Origin: GCA-2687025 sp964473525
GTDB taxonomy: Bacteria; Poribacteria; WGA-4E; GCA-2687025
Length of the DNA stretch: 64,000 nt
NCBI GenBank assembly: GCA_964473525.1
Contig: CAYYPK010000022.1
Location: forward strand, 1-64,000
Direction of reading: 5' to 3'
Positions within the stretch are counted from its first letter, which is position 1; the number at the start of each line of letters is the position of its first letter. Positions 17,631 through 26,454 of this stretch are shown in pieces. A model generated the notes under the pieces. It searched no databases. It saw only the letters and a program-made list of their open reading frames with translations, and had not been told where the DNA came from. A program made the translations under genes and the position numbers.

Positions 17631-18167
17631 CTACACCTTCACATACGAGTCGTCGTCGAGCGACTCGAGTGCGTCTTTGAGAGACTCCATCGAAGCGTCA
17701 ATACCGCGTATATCGCTTTCCGATATCGCCGAGCCCTCCATGACGTCGTTGGCGACGTAGATAGGCGCGTCCGCCCGTAGCGCCAACGCGATCGCGTCCG
17801 ACGGTCGCGAGTCCACGTCCAATTCACGGCCGTCTACGTCCAGCACGATGCGACCGTGGAACACCCACTCCTCGAGCGCGTGGACCAGGATGGACTTCAC
17901 CGAGGCGCCAAGGGTGTCGATGGTGCTTACCAGTAGGTCGTGCGTCATGGGGCGCGCGGCCTCTCTGCCCTCGAGCCGCGTGTATATCGCGGACGCCTCG
18001 GGGAGGCCAATCCAGATTGGCAGTAGCCGGCTCTCCTCCTCAGCGGCGTCCTCGCCGTCTGGACGCGAAGGCGCGACACCAACCGCGTCCGCGCTCTCGC
18101 GCAGGAACACGATGGCCATCTGGGCCCGCGGATCGTAAGAGATGAACGCAACCTCGACGGGGAGCAT
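17631..18167 (-). CDS. Bifunctional nuclease domain protein (DUF151)
   Basis: A 178-residue protein of the BFN/DUF151 family. The pattern is typical: LPIWIGLPEASAIYTRLEG, RPMTHDLLVSTIDTLGASV, then DSRPSDAIALALRADAPIYV. Family members from plants and Thermotoga bind or cut nucleic acid, but the bacterial role is poorly known. The ATG at 18167 is chosen because GGAGAGGGG lies just upstream and the domain begins at once; the longer frame adds 119 residues without domain character. An acidic insert (about 35-45, GEDAAEEES) and tail are peculiar to this copy. First of a likely two-gene unit with the PspA-like gene. Confidence 0.85.
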   Translation of the reverse strand: MLPVEVAFISYDPRAQMAIVFLRESADAVGVAPSRPDGEDAAEEESRLLPIWIGLPEASAIYTRLEGREAARPMTHDLLVSTIDTLGASVKSILVHALEEWVFHGRIVLDVDGRELDVDSRPSDAIALALRADAPIYVANDVMEGSAISESDIRGIDASMESLKDALESLDDDSYVKV

Positions 18168-18469
18168 CGGCCCCTCTCCAGTACACGCTCGCAGGATGAC
18201 GCCGTCAGCGACCAAGTTGCAGCACGCGTTCTTATACCACACCGACAGCGGCACGCCAAGCGAGCGTCGCCGTGGCCACGCCGGCGTCTCGCCGCGGAGG
18301 CCGCGCGGGCCGCGCTGTGTCCTCCCGCCGCCATCGCGGTTCGGGGCTGGGCCGACCGTGAAACGGTTGAAGGACCACCGTCGATATGTTAGGGTACAGT
18401 GTGCATGCGCAGCCGGCCCGCACAACCGCAGGTGGGCTGCCGACACGTAGCGCATGGGGGCCGTGGGCA

Positions 18470-19117
18470 GTGTTCGACTTCGAACAGTGGGCGAGACGCG
18501 TACTCGGGCACGTCGTCGACCCAATCGCCAGGGCGCTCGTAGCGATCGGCGTCACCGCCGATATGCTCACCGTGCTCGGGTTCCTGGGCAACGTCTACGT
18601 CGCCGTGCTCATCGTGCAGGGCAGGCTCGTGCTCGCGGGCGGGATCGTCCTGTTCGCTGGCGCCTTCGACATGCTGGACGGAGCGGTCGCCCGAGAGAGC
18701 GACAAGGCGAATGGCTCCGGCGCCCTCTTGGATTCCGTGCTAGACCGGTACTCCGAGTCCGTCATCTTCCTCGGGCTGCTGACCCACTTCTTCAAGACCG
18801 GGCACTTCCTCGCCGTAACGCTCACCTTCATGTCGATCATCGGATCGCTGCTGGTAAGCTATATACGCGCGCGCGCCGAGGGCCTCAACATCGAGTGTCG
18901 CGTCGGTGTGATGCAGCGCAGCGAACGCATCGTGCTGCTAGCGGCCGGCCTCATGCTGAGCGGTTGGCAGGTATTCGGCGCGGCGTGGCCCGTGCTGGGC
19001 AGCACCCCCGTGCTGGTTCTCGTCCTGGGCGTGCTCGCCGTCTTATCCAACCTGACCGCAGTGCATCGCCTGATCTTCTCTTACGCCGAACTGCACAGGG
19101 CGCATCGAAGCCCCTGA
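18470..19117 (+). CDS. CDP-alcohol phosphatidyltransferase
   Basis: A 215-residue inner-membrane enzyme of phospholipid synthesis with about five to six membrane segments. The complete family motif is present: D67-x2-D70-G-x2-A-R-x8-G84-x3-D88-x3-D92 (DMLDGAVARESDKANGSGAL, then LDSVLDR). It moves a phosphatidyl group from CDP-diacylglycerol to an alcohol such as glycerol phosphate, serine or inositol phosphate; the acceptor cannot be told. The GTG at 18470 is preferred, since MFDFEQWARRVL fits the family N-terminus and TACAGT at 18395-18400 could be a -10 box lying after the alternative ATG at 18386. The upstream ATG would add 28 residues. Confidence 0.85.
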   Translation: MFDFEQWARRVLGHVVDPIARALVAIGVTADMLTVLGFLGNVYVAVLIVQGRLVLAGGIVLFAGAFDMLDGAVARESDKANGSGALLDSVLDRYSESVIFLGLLTHFFKTGHFLAVTLTFMSIIGSLLVSYIRARAEGLNIECRVGVMQRSERIVLLAAGLMLSGWQVFGAAWPVLGSTPVLVLVLGVLAVLSNLTAVHRLIFSYAELHRAHRSP

Positions 19118-19306
19118 GCCGTCAGCCGCCGACCTGTTCCGTTCGGCCTCTCTGTGCCACGACCCGCCGTTCGTACTACAGCGCGCACAAGGCTGCCGTC
19201 CACCGACTCTCAGGCTACTATTCCTCCGCCGCGCTGGCGACGCCTATAGCCGTCCCGCGCTGGCACAGGCGCCGCGTGGTCAGACGGCAAGCAGACAGGA
19301 GCTAGA

Positions 19307-20575
19307 GTGGCAAGGCGACGCAAGAAGTCGTTCGCGGCGGCGCGACTCGAGGAAGAGCTAGCGTCGGGTCTGCACCTGGCGGAGCCGCAGTGCCGGTTCC
19401 ATGAGCCGTGCGGGGGGTGTTCATGGCAGGCCGTGAGTTACGAGAGACAGCTCACCATCAAGCGTGAGTGGGTGCAGCAGACGTTCGCCGAGGCGGGACT
19501 CGAAGACGTCCAGATCCCCGCGCCCATCGCGTCGCCAAGCCAGTACGGCTACCGCAACAAGATGGAGTTCTCCTTCGCCGCGCGGCGCTGGCTGACGCAC
19601 GAGGAGATCAGCTCGGGCGAGGAGTTTCGCCGCGACTTCGCGCTGGGTCTGCACGCCCCCGGCGCGTACGACCGCGTCATGGACATGGACGCGTGCCCCC
19701 TCCAGAGCGACGTCGCCAACGCGTACCTCGATGCGACCCGCGAGTTCGCCCTGGAGTCCGGCGAGCCCCCCTACCACCTTCGACAGAACACGGGCTTCTA
19801 CCGGTACCTCATCCTGCGACAGGGCTTCAACACCAACCAGACGCTCGTGCTGTTGATAACGACCGAGCGCAAGCCCGATGTGATGGCGGCGTACGTAGAC
19901 CACCTGGCCGCGCGGGGCTTGGACCCCGTCTGCGTCGCCAACGGTGTCACCGACCGTCTGGGAAGCACGTCCGAGGGCGCGGAAATCCACGTCGACTTGG
20001 GCGACGGAATCTTGCGAGAACGCCTCAAGGGCGCGACGTTCGAGCTCGCGCCCGACAGTTTCTTCCAGCCAAACACCCTTGCCGCCGAGAAGCTGGTGGA
20101 TGTGGTGTCTGAGTACGCCGCGCTGACCGGCTCCGAGACCGTCCTCGACCTCTACTGCGGGGTGGGCGTGCTGTCGATTCTACTGGCGGGCAGCGCAGGC
20201 CGCGTCATCGGGATGGAGAAGATGGAGTCCGCTGTCGACCGTGCGCGGCTCAACGCCGAGCTGAACGACGCCCCCAACACCGAATTCGTCGCCGCCGACC
20301 TGGACCAGGGGCTAGTGCATCTTCCCGTTGGCTCCCGCCCGGACGTCGTCGTAACCGACCCGCCACGCGCGGGGATGCACGCGGCCACGGTTGGCGCGTT
20401 GCTTACCTTGGCGCCGCAGCGCATCGTCTACGTGAGCTGCCATCCCAAGCCGCAGGCTGAGAACCTGATGGCGTTGTGCGCCGACGGCCTCTACTACGTC
20501 GCGGAGACGCAACCCGTCGACCTGTTCCCGCAGACGCCACACATCGAGAATGTCGCTCTGCTCGTGCGCGCCTAG
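19307..20575 (+). CDS. RNA m5U methyltransferase, RumA/TrmA family
   Basis: A 422-residue SAM-dependent enzyme that methylates uracil C5 in 23S rRNA or tRNA. An N-terminal [4Fe-4S] site is seen with Cys29, 35 and 38 (CRFHEPCGGC) and Cys130 (MDACPLQ). The SAM motif is VLDLYCGVGVLSI, followed by VVVTDPPRAGM and the catalytic-loop cysteine in YVSCHPKPQ; the usual SCNP is SCHP here. GTG start with AGGAG seven bases upstream. The N-terminal TRAM domain of RumA is missing or very short. The stop codon overlaps that of the convergent PhyH gene within one CTAG. Confidence 0.9.
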   Translation: MARRRKKSFAAARLEEELASGLHLAEPQCRFHEPCGGCSWQAVSYERQLTIKREWVQQTFAEAGLEDVQIPAPIASPSQYGYRNKMEFSFAARRWLTHEEISSGEEFRRDFALGLHAPGAYDRVMDMDACPLQSDVANAYLDATREFALESGEPPYHLRQNTGFYRYLILRQGFNTNQTLVLLITTERKPDVMAAYVDHLAARGLDPVCVANGVTDRLGSTSEGAEIHVDLGDGILRERLKGATFELAPDSFFQPNTLAAEKLVDVVSEYAALTGSETVLDLYCGVGVLSILLAGSAGRVIGMEKMESAVDRARLNAELNDAPNTEFVAADLDQGLVHLPVGSRPDVVVTDPPRAGMHAATVGALLTLAPQRIVYVSCHPKPQAENLMALCADGLYYVAETQPVDLFPQTPHIENVALLVRA

Positions 20576-21357
20576 CGGCGTCGGCCGCCGTACCGCGCGT
20601 TGGGGCCTTCCAGGATGTCCGTCTGGCGCTCCGTCAACCCCTCGTAGTCGTCGGCGTCGAAGTACCCAGCCGCCCACGACACCGGGTGCGGGCTGAACTT
20701 GTAGAACGCCGTCCGCCGCTGACCCGCGCCTCGCCACGGTAGCGTGCCGTGCAGCAGCGCCTCCGTGAAGATGACGGCCGTGCCGGCCGGCCCCGTGAGA
20801 TGGTCAACGCGCGGGTGCGCCTTCTCCAGATCGCGCCATTCGTTCGGGAAGTGGAAGTTGCTCTTGTGGCTCCCCGGAATGACTCCCGTGCCGCCGTCGC
20901 CGGGGTTCACGTCGTGCAGGTTGTACGCCACGACCGTGAGCCCGTTGTGCATGCGGCCCTTGTCGAAGCGGTAATACTGCGCGGGGTCGAAGCGCCCGCT
21001 GGACCCGTGCAACGTGGTGCCTATCGGCCCCTTCCCCTCGCCACAGACATCAAGGAAGAGGTGGTCCAAGCGGAACCTCTGACCCACGATCTGCTCCACG
21101 TGCGGGCGCAGTCGTGGGTTATCTACAAGCGCGCGGTACGTCTCGCCCCAGTGTAGGAGCCCGCCAAACCGATGGGTCCGCTCGTCCGCTGCCTTCTCCG
21201 CGATGTGCTCGTCGAGGATCGCGTTGAGGTCCGTCAGCTGCTCCGACGACAGCGCGTCGGGAACGACGATGTAGCCCTGTAGGTCGAAGAGGAACCGCTG
21301 CTCCTCCGTCATCACGACCTCTGTCTCGGGCGCCGCGGCCACTGCCGTCTCAGCCAT
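20572..21357 (-). CDS. PhyH-family dioxygenase-like protein, copy 1
   Basis: A 261-residue member of the phytanoyl-CoA dioxygenase family (double-stranded beta-helix, Fe(II)/2-oxoglutarate type). It opens with FDLQGYIVVPDALSSEQL. It has the conserved NPGDGGTGVIPGSHKSN segment and the distal metal histidine His203 in EALLHGTLPW. By eye the HxD metal motif aligns with LHGSS (His117), so the usual aspartate looks replaced by serine; see findings. It is a paralogue of the gene just upstream, which it overlaps by eight bases, and is the last gene of the minus-strand run. Substrate unknown. PhyH expansions are frequent in sponge-associated and marine bacteria. Confidence 0.85.
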   Translation of the reverse strand: MAETAVAAAPETEVVMTEEQRFLFDLQGYIVVPDALSSEQLTDLNAILDEHIAEKAADERTHRFGGLLHWGETYRALVDNPRLRPHVEQIVGQRFRLDHLFLDVCGEGKGPIGTTLHGSSGRFDPAQYYRFDKGRMHNGLTVVAYNLHDVNPGDGGTGVIPGSHKSNFHFPNEWRDLEKAHPRVDHLTGPAGTAVIFTEALLHGTLPWRGAGQRRTAFYKFSPHPVSWAAGYFDADDYEGLTERQTDILEGPNARYGGRRR

Positions 21358-22120
21358 TGTTCACTCCGCCGTAGGTGATGCCGACGCGCCCTCCGTACCG
21401 CGCGTTGGGAGCCTCGAGGGCGGCCCGCTGCCGATCCGTGAGATCGCGGTGCGCCGTGGGGTCGTAGTAGCCCGCCGCCCACGACAGGGCGTGGGGGCTG
21501 TACTTGTAGAACAGCGTGCGACGCTCATCCGCGCCGTCCCACGGCAACGTGCCGTGGATAAGCGCTTCGGTGAAGATCACGGCGCTCCCTGCCGGACCGA
21601 TCACGCGGTCAACGCGCCCGTGCGCGTCGTCCAACGCCCGCATGGACTCGGGCATGACGATGTTGCTCTTGTGACTTCCCGGTAAGCAGCCGAAGCCGCC
21701 GTCACCCTCGTTGACGTCCTTCAGGTTGTAGGCGACGGCGATGAGTCCGTTGGCGAACGTCTCACCATCGCACTTGTAGTAGAAGCACGGGTTGAACGGG
21801 ACCGGCCCCGCGTGGAGACTCGTGCCGATCGGCCCTTTGCCGGCGCGCGTGATGTCGGCGTACTCATGGTCCAGCCGGAACTGCTCGCCCACAAGCGTCC
21901 GCAAGTGCGGTAGGACGCGGTCGAGGTCGATGAGGCGTCGGTACGGCTCGCCCCAGTCGAGCATCCCGACCCACCGATGCGTCCGCATGTCGGCCTCGCA
22001 GTCGTCCGCGATGCGTTCGTCCATGAGGCTGTTGAGCTCGCCGACGTGCTCGGGGCTCAAGGCGTCCGGCACGACGATATAGCCCTGAAGATCGAACAGG
22101 TAGCGTTCGTAGTCGGTCAC
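21350..22120 (-). CDS. PhyH-family dioxygenase-like protein, copy 2
   Basis: A 256-residue paralogue of the next gene, sharing the opening FDLQGYIVVPDALS, the EGDGGFGCLPGSHKSN segment, the EALIHGTLPW motif (His189) and the C-terminal APNARYGG. The expected HxD reads His103-Ala-Gly105 (SLHAGPVPF), a loss of the carboxylate ligand like that in Fe/2OG halogenases. GTG start at 22120 with CGGAGG upstream. The two copies are a tandem duplication with divergence, probably acting on related or successive substrates, or as a heterodimer. It follows the Gfo/Idh/MocA gene by 13 bases. Confidence 0.85.
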   Translation of the reverse strand: MTDYERYLFDLQGYIVVPDALSPEHVGELNSLMDERIADDCEADMRTHRWVGMLDWGEPYRRLIDLDRVLPHLRTLVGEQFRLDHEYADITRAGKGPIGTSLHAGPVPFNPCFYYKCDGETFANGLIAVAYNLKDVNEGDGGFGCLPGSHKSNIVMPESMRALDDAHGRVDRVIGPAGSAVIFTEALIHGTLPWDGADERRTLFYKYSPHALSWAAGYYDPTAHRDLTDRQRAALEAPNARYGGRVGITYGGVNNG

Positions 22121-22133
22121 GTGGACCTCCGCG

Positions 22134-23117
22134 CTAGACGACAGGGACGCGCACGGGCTTGCCTGTGCGGGCGGACTCGTTGGCGGCGACCGTGATGGCG
22201 CACGTCTTCAGACCGTCCGTGTAGTCCGACAGCACGATGGACGGGTCGTTCTGAAGGATCGCCTGCACGAAGGCGTGGTCTATGGACTCCGGCGTGTCGC
22301 CCACGTATTCGGGGATCGCCGCGGCGTCCTTCGGCAGCACGACGGGCTCGCCGCCGAGGTCGTACTGAACGCGCACGTGGTCCTCGATGATGAGCTCGAT
22401 CCGTGAGCCGCCGCCGCCGTTGGTGAGGGCTGATGTCGTCGTGATGTAGCCGACGGCGCCGCTCGCGAACTCCAGCGTGACGACCTCGGAGTCGGGGATC
22501 GTGTTGTTCGGCTCGTCGACGTTCACCTTCAGCGCTTCCTTCTTGTACACCTCGACGACATCGCCCGCGAACATGCGAAGGAGGTCCAACTGGTGCGTCG
22601 CCTGCTCGTGCAGCATGCCGCCCGAACGGTCCATGACGCGCCACCAGTGGTCGGGGCCGCCAGCGATGCCACCCCACCGCTCGGACACGGCCATCGTGAT
22701 GGCTTTGCCCGCAAGGAAGTCGCGCGTGGCGCTAGCCGCAGGCTGATAGCGTAGTTGGTAACCGACGCACGATTGGACTCCCGCCTTGTCGATGGCTTCC
22801 TTGGTCTCGTAGCCGCGATCCATCTCCATGACCACGGGCTTCTCGACGAAGATGTGGAGTCCACGTTCCGCCGCCGCGGTCTCGGCGCCTTCGTGCGCGA
22901 ACGGGGGCAGGGAGAAATAGCACACGTCCAGCTCGACGCTGTCGAGCATCGCGCGCCAGTCGGTGTGGGCTTCGCCACCGTGCGTGTCGGCGGACGTGCG
23001 CGCGCGCTCCTCCGAGATGTCGCAGCAGGCGGCAACTTCGACCTCGTCCATCGCCGCTAGGCGGCGCAGATGCCCTTGGGCGTTGCCGCCGGTGCCGACG
23101 TAGCCAACTCGCAACAT
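22134..23117 (-). CDS. Gfo/Idh/MocA-family oxidoreductase
   Basis: A 327-residue NAD(P)-dependent sugar or polyol dehydrogenase. The Rossmann fold opens at once with LRVGYVGTGGNAQGHL, followed by the EKP motif (FVEKPVVME) and the second-domain GGGMLHEQATHQLDLLRM-like stretch (MLHEQATHQLDLL) carrying the conserved histidine. The ATG at 23117 is preferred over one 69 bases upstream because GGAGGAACC precedes it and the Rossmann strand begins there. It lies in the minus-strand catabolic run, before the PhyH pair. Substrate unknown; one of four members of this family in the window, none of which is a close tandem copy of another. Confidence 0.88.
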   Translation of the reverse strand: MLRVGYVGTGGNAQGHLRRLAAMDEVEVAACCDISEERARTSADTHGGEAHTDWRAMLDSVELDVCYFSLPPFAHEGAETAAAERGLHIFVEKPVVMEMDRGYETKEAIDKAGVQSCVGYQLRYQPAASATRDFLAGKAITMAVSERWGGIAGGPDHWWRVMDRSGGMLHEQATHQLDLLRMFAGDVVEVYKKEALKVNVDEPNNTIPDSEVVTLEFASGAVGYITTTSALTNGGGGSRIELIIEDHVRVQYDLGGEPVVLPKDAAAIPEYVGDTPESIDHAFVQAILQNDPSIVLSDYTDGLKTCAITVAANESARTGKPVRVPVV

Positions 23118-23234
23118 GCGTGGTTCCTCCTGCGCGCTGCTGATGCGGGCGTCATGCGTACGACGGCCCACGCCGTCGCGCGGCATGGAGGATAGGACAG
23201 GTTCGCGCTCGGGCTCAATAGCGCGGGGGCCGCG

Positions 23235-23534
23235 TCACTTGGGGAGATCGGACACGTCGTTAAGGGAGCACCGTAGCGCCACGCACACCTGCGAAAGAGC
23301 GGCGCTCTTGGACCGACGGTCGTCGACAAGAAGCGCGCGATACAGGGTCGACGAGCCAACCGTCTTCGCGAGACGCCCCAGGCTAGTGCGGCGTGAAGCT
23401 ACCACGGCGTTCAGCTTGTCGATGTTGGCGGTACGAACGGCGGAGGGCGCGAGCGTGCTGATCGGCATCGTGTCGTCCATTGCGGCAGCGGAATCGGAGA
23501 GGAGACCTACATGGGTAACGCGCGAGCGCCCCAT
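23235..23534 (-). CDS. Small XRE-like helix-turn-helix protein
   Basis: An up to 99-residue frame in the gap between the SDR and Gfo/Idh genes. Residues about 37-96 fit a Cro/CI-type HTH: LNAVVASRRTSLGRLAKTVG, then SSTLYRALLV, then LSQVCVALRCSLNDVSDL. These have the spacing of the LAxxxGxSxxTLxRxL and LxxIAxALxVSLxDL positions. The start is uncertain (23534, 23480 or 23468); none has a strong ribosome site, and the HTH is kept by all. It could be a local regulator of the operon in which it sits, or a related antitoxin-like protein without its toxin. Weak coding evidence otherwise. Confidence 0.5.
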   Translation of the reverse strand: MGRSRVTHVGLLSDSAAAMDDTMPISTLAPSAVRTANIDKLNAVVASRRTSLGRLAKTVGSSTLYRALLVDDRRSKSAALSQVCVALRCSLNDVSDLPK

Positions 23535-23561
23535 AGGTTCCAGCGCGATGGACGTTTCAGC

Positions 23562-24320
23562 CTATATGGGGAATTCCTTGTTCCCAGCGGTGAGACCACC
23601 GTCGATCGTGAACACGGCTCCCGTCGCGAACGACGCTTCGTCCGACGCCAGGAACAGCGCGCAGTTCGCGATGTCATCCACTGTTCCCAGCCGCCCGAGC
23701 GGGTAGAACGCGGCGATCTCGTCCCATATCCCTGGCGTCTTGGCAAGGATCGGCTCCCACACCTCGGTCTGTATGGAGCCGGGACAGATGGCGTTCACGC
23801 GGATGCCGTGCGTCCCCTGCTCGACCGCGAGGGACTTGGTGAGCGCGATAATGGCGCCCTTAGCCGCGCTGTACACGTGGATTCCCTGCAAGCCAAACAG
23901 GCCGTTGACCGACGAGATGTTCACGATACTCCCGCCGCCGGCGGGGCGCATGCGCTCAATGGCGGCAAGCGAACACTCGTACGCGCCTTTCATGATGACG
24001 TCGATCTGCGGCTGCCAGTCGTTGTCCATGACGTGCTGCGTGGCACACAGCGCGTTGTTCATGAGGATGTCGACGCTGCCGTACGCCTCGTCCGCACGGT
24101 GGAACAGCTCTGCTACCTGTTCGCTGTCCGACACATCCGCCCGCACGAACGTCGCCTCGCCGCCCGCGGCGCGTATCTCCTCGACGGTGGCTTCGCCGCT
24201 CTCGACGTTGACGTCGTCCACGACAACCCGCGCGCCCTCGGCGGCGAATCGCTTCGCGGAGCCCTTGCCGATTCCCCTGCCCGCGCCAGTGACGATGGCG
24301 ACCTTACCTTCGAGACGCAT
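23562..24320 (-). CDS. Short-chain dehydrogenase/reductase (SDR)
   Basis: A 252-residue classical SDR. Cofactor motif TGAGRGIG near the N-terminus, the NNA strand (ILMNNALCATQ), catalytic Ser in NISSVNGLFG, and the YxxxK pair in VYSAAKGA. The PG motif (ICPGSIQTE) and the C-terminal FATGAVFTIDGGL are standard for glucose/ribitol-type dehydrogenases. The acidic VVVDDVNVESG after strand two suggests NAD(H) preference. ATG at 24320 has CGGAGAA upstream; the longer frame adds 24 unlikely residues. Lies between the VOC gene and the HTH frame in the same-direction run, probably oxidising a sugar or sugar acid. Confidence 0.9.
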   Translation of the reverse strand: MRLEGKVAIVTGAGRGIGKGSAKRFAAEGARVVVDDVNVESGEATVEEIRAAGGEATFVRADVSDSEQVAELFHRADEAYGSVDILMNNALCATQHVMDNDWQPQIDVIMKGAYECSLAAIERMRPAGGGSIVNISSVNGLFGLQGIHVYSAAKGAIIALTKSLAVEQGTHGIRVNAICPGSIQTEVWEPILAKTPGIWDEIAAFYPLGRLGTVDDIANCALFLASDEASFATGAVFTIDGGLTAGNKEFPI

Positions 24321-24412
24321 GCGGTTCTCCGTCGATAGGCCGCGCCCCGGCTCCGAGGCGGCTCCGGCAGTCTGCCACGCGGCTTCGGTCAAGGGGCGTC
24401 GCGGCTGGCCAG

Positions 24413-24835
24413 CTAGTTCGTCTGAAAGAACTCAATGACTTCGTCGCTGGGGCCCTTAAAGAACGAGATGGTGACGTTGAGGGCGCCAAGATCCACGTCC
24501 ACTGGCTCGACCGTTATCTCGCACCCAGCCGCGCGCACGTGCTCTGTCGCCGCGCGCGTGTCCGTGGTCGCGAGCGCGAAGTGGATGACGGGGTCGTTGG
24601 GCGCCGCGTCACCGTCCTTGGGCGACTCGCCCGTGGGCTGGAACAGCTCCATATGGCTGCCGTCGCCTGTGTCGAGCAGGACGATCTTGCGGTCGGGCGA
24701 CCCGAACTCCGCGATCTGCGTCATGCCAAGGACGTCCGTGTAGAACGCCAGCGACTTGTCCCAGTCGCGCGTCTGTACGGCGATATGATGGGTGCCGCAG
24801 CCAGGGATGATGGCGTTGCCGTCGCCTACGGGCAT
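24413..24835 (-). CDS. VOC (glyoxalase/dioxygenase superfamily) protein
   Basis: A 140-residue single vicinal-oxygen-chelate domain with two beta-alpha-beta-beta-beta halves: THHIAVQTRDWDKSLAFYTDVLGM at the start (His17), SHMELFQP closing the first half (Glu63), VIHFALATTD opening the second (His84) and DEVIEFFQ at the end (Glu135). These four are the usual metal-ligand positions, so the site looks intact. Members are lyases, isomerases, dioxygenases or resistance proteins; the reaction is not predictable. GGAGGGA precedes the ATG. It follows the enolase-superfamily gene by 102 bases. Confidence 0.85.
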   Translation of the reverse strand: MPVGDGNAIIPGCGTHHIAVQTRDWDKSLAFYTDVLGMTQIAEFGSPDRKIVLLDTGDGSHMELFQPTGESPKDGDAAPNDPVIHFALATTDTRAATEHVRAAGCEITVEPVDVDLGALNVTISFFKGPSDEVIEFFQTN

Positions 24836-24937
24836 GGGTGGTCCCTCCGGTGTCGCGTCCGCATTGGATGGGCGTGCGCCATCGTAGCGTTCCGCACGTG
24901 TGGGCGCAACGGACGAGGGCAGGGAAGGGATGGGCGG

Positions 24938-26410
24938 TCAGAGGCTGAGGGAGTCGAACGACCACTCGTCGAGGGGCGTCATGCTGTCGTAGTCGATCGG
25001 CACTCCGAGCGCGTATCCCGGCGTCTGGAGGGAGCGCAGGTCGATCTTGCCCTCCCGGACGTTCAGCTGGGGGACACCGTCGCGCGACGTGTACAGCGAG
25101 GGGTGCGCGCGAAGGCACGCCTCCTGCTCATCGGCCGACAGGTGTGTCAGCCCGCGCAGGTAGTGGTGTCCGTTCCGCTCGGCGTTGTCGATGCCAAGCG
25201 TGGCCAGCGTCGCAAGATCCTGCTGCAGGGGCACGATCGCCGCGTTCGCCAGATCCTCACCCGTGAGAAAGTACGGACGTCCGTCTCGTGAGTGCTCCGT
25301 GTACAGGCGCGCGAGCGCGTGGTTCAGGAGCGACTTGTAGATGCCCTTGCAGTTCTTGGCGCTGATGCCGCGGTAGCCCACCGACATGGCGCGCTTGAAC
25401 GTGCTCAGCTCGGAGTCCGACTCGTCCACGATGACCGGCTTCACGTGGGACAGCCCGGACATCCCCTGGGCGATGCTAGGGTCTAGCGCGACGTCCCGCG
25501 CCATCGGCTGCTCGATGTAGCGGATGCTGCTGAAGAAGCGTACGAAGTCAGGCCCCGACCACAGCTCCTCTACTAGCGCCAGGAAGCTGTCCAGGCGGCG
25601 GTACTGCTCGTTGCCGTCCAGCGATATGTGGTACGGGTCGTCAATGCTGGAATCCAGTAGGCGCGCGATTGAGCGGAGGCGCGGCACGTCGATGTCGATG
25701 TCGCCACACACCTTGATCTTGAAGTACCGTAGCCGCTGACGCGCGACGTATTCCTCGAGCGCCTGAGGCAGTTCGTCGTTCAGGCGCTCGCCCGGTGTGA
25801 TGTCCGCGTCCAGGATCGGGTCTGAAAGCCCGACCGTGTGACGGACCCACATCTCCGACAGCGGCTCCTCGGCGATGACGTCCTTCGGTTCCGCGTCGCC
25901 CAACTCAGGGTGGACGGCGCCCATGTCGATCCCGAGCAGGTTGTCCCTTACGAGCGTGTGGTACGGCAGGCCAAGGGCATTGCCGACGGCGTCCACGACC
26001 GCTCGCTCGAAGAAGCTTGAGCCGAAGCCTGCGGTCAGGTGGTTGAAGTCCTGACTGTCCGCGCAGTCCATGACCGCCGACAGCCCCTCCCGAAACAGCT
26101 CGAAGGGTGTGCGCGCTTCGTCGTTCATCCCCACGTATGCGTCTCGCGCGTCGGAGACAGCGGCGAGCATGTCGTCGATGTTGTCTTCGTAGTCCTTGGA
26201 GATGTCCTTGTCGAACCACTTCGGCGGGAGGCAGTCTGCGGCGACGCCTTCGGCGCGGACGCCGTCCGCCGTCTCGATATCCACACGCACGTGCAGGATC
26301 GGATACCCCACAAGCTGGGCGACGCCGTAACGGAACGGCATCCTCAACCGCACGTTGCGCATGTAGTACCGCACATTGTGCACACGCAGCCGAACAGCGT
26401 CGGCGGGCAT
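24938..26410 (-). CDS. Enolase-superfamily dehydratase/racemase
   Basis: A 490-residue member of the enolase superfamily, in which a metal-bound carboxylate substrate loses an alpha proton. Barrel residues are recognisable in order: the KxK pair Lys231-Lys233 (FKIKVCGD), metal ligands Asp265 (SLDGNEQY), Glu300 (YIEQPM) and Asp329/Glu330 (VIVDES), and Lys352 (ISAKNCKG) at the end of the sixth strand. This fits the muconate-lactonising subgroup more than the mandelate-racemase subgroup. It is about 100 residues longer than usual, with an insert at about 60-125 and a long C-terminal tail. Substrate unknown, probably a sugar acid given the aldolase and dehydrogenases alongside. GGGAGG precedes the ATG. 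Confidence 0.85.
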   Translation of the reverse strand: MPADAVRLRVHNVRYYMRNVRLRMPFRYGVAQLVGYPILHVRVDIETADGVRAEGVAADCLPPKWFDKDISKDYEDNIDDMLAAVSDARDAYVGMNDEARTPFELFREGLSAVMDCADSQDFNHLTAGFGSSFFERAVVDAVGNALGLPYHTLVRDNLLGIDMGAVHPELGDAEPKDVIAEEPLSEMWVRHTVGLSDPILDADITPGERLNDELPQALEEYVARQRLRYFKIKVCGDIDIDVPRLRSIARLLDSSIDDPYHISLDGNEQYRRLDSFLALVEELWSGPDFVRFFSSIRYIEQPMARDVALDPSIAQGMSGLSHVKPVIVDESDSELSTFKRAMSVGYRGISAKNCKGIYKSLLNHALARLYTEHSRDGRPYFLTGEDLANAAIVPLQQDLATLATLGIDNAERNGHHYLRGLTHLSADEQEACLRAHPSLYTSRDGVPQLNVREGKIDLRSLQTPGYALGVPIDYDSMTPLDEWSFDSLSL

Positions 26411-26454
26411 CCACTGCCTCCCGTGAGATACGCTCGGGGCCGAGGGAGCCCGGC

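Noticed and set aside
18386..18469. Upstream ATG for the CDP-alcohol phosphatidyltransferase
   Set aside because: It adds 28 residues without family likeness, and a possible -10 box lies downstream of it; kept only as an alternative.
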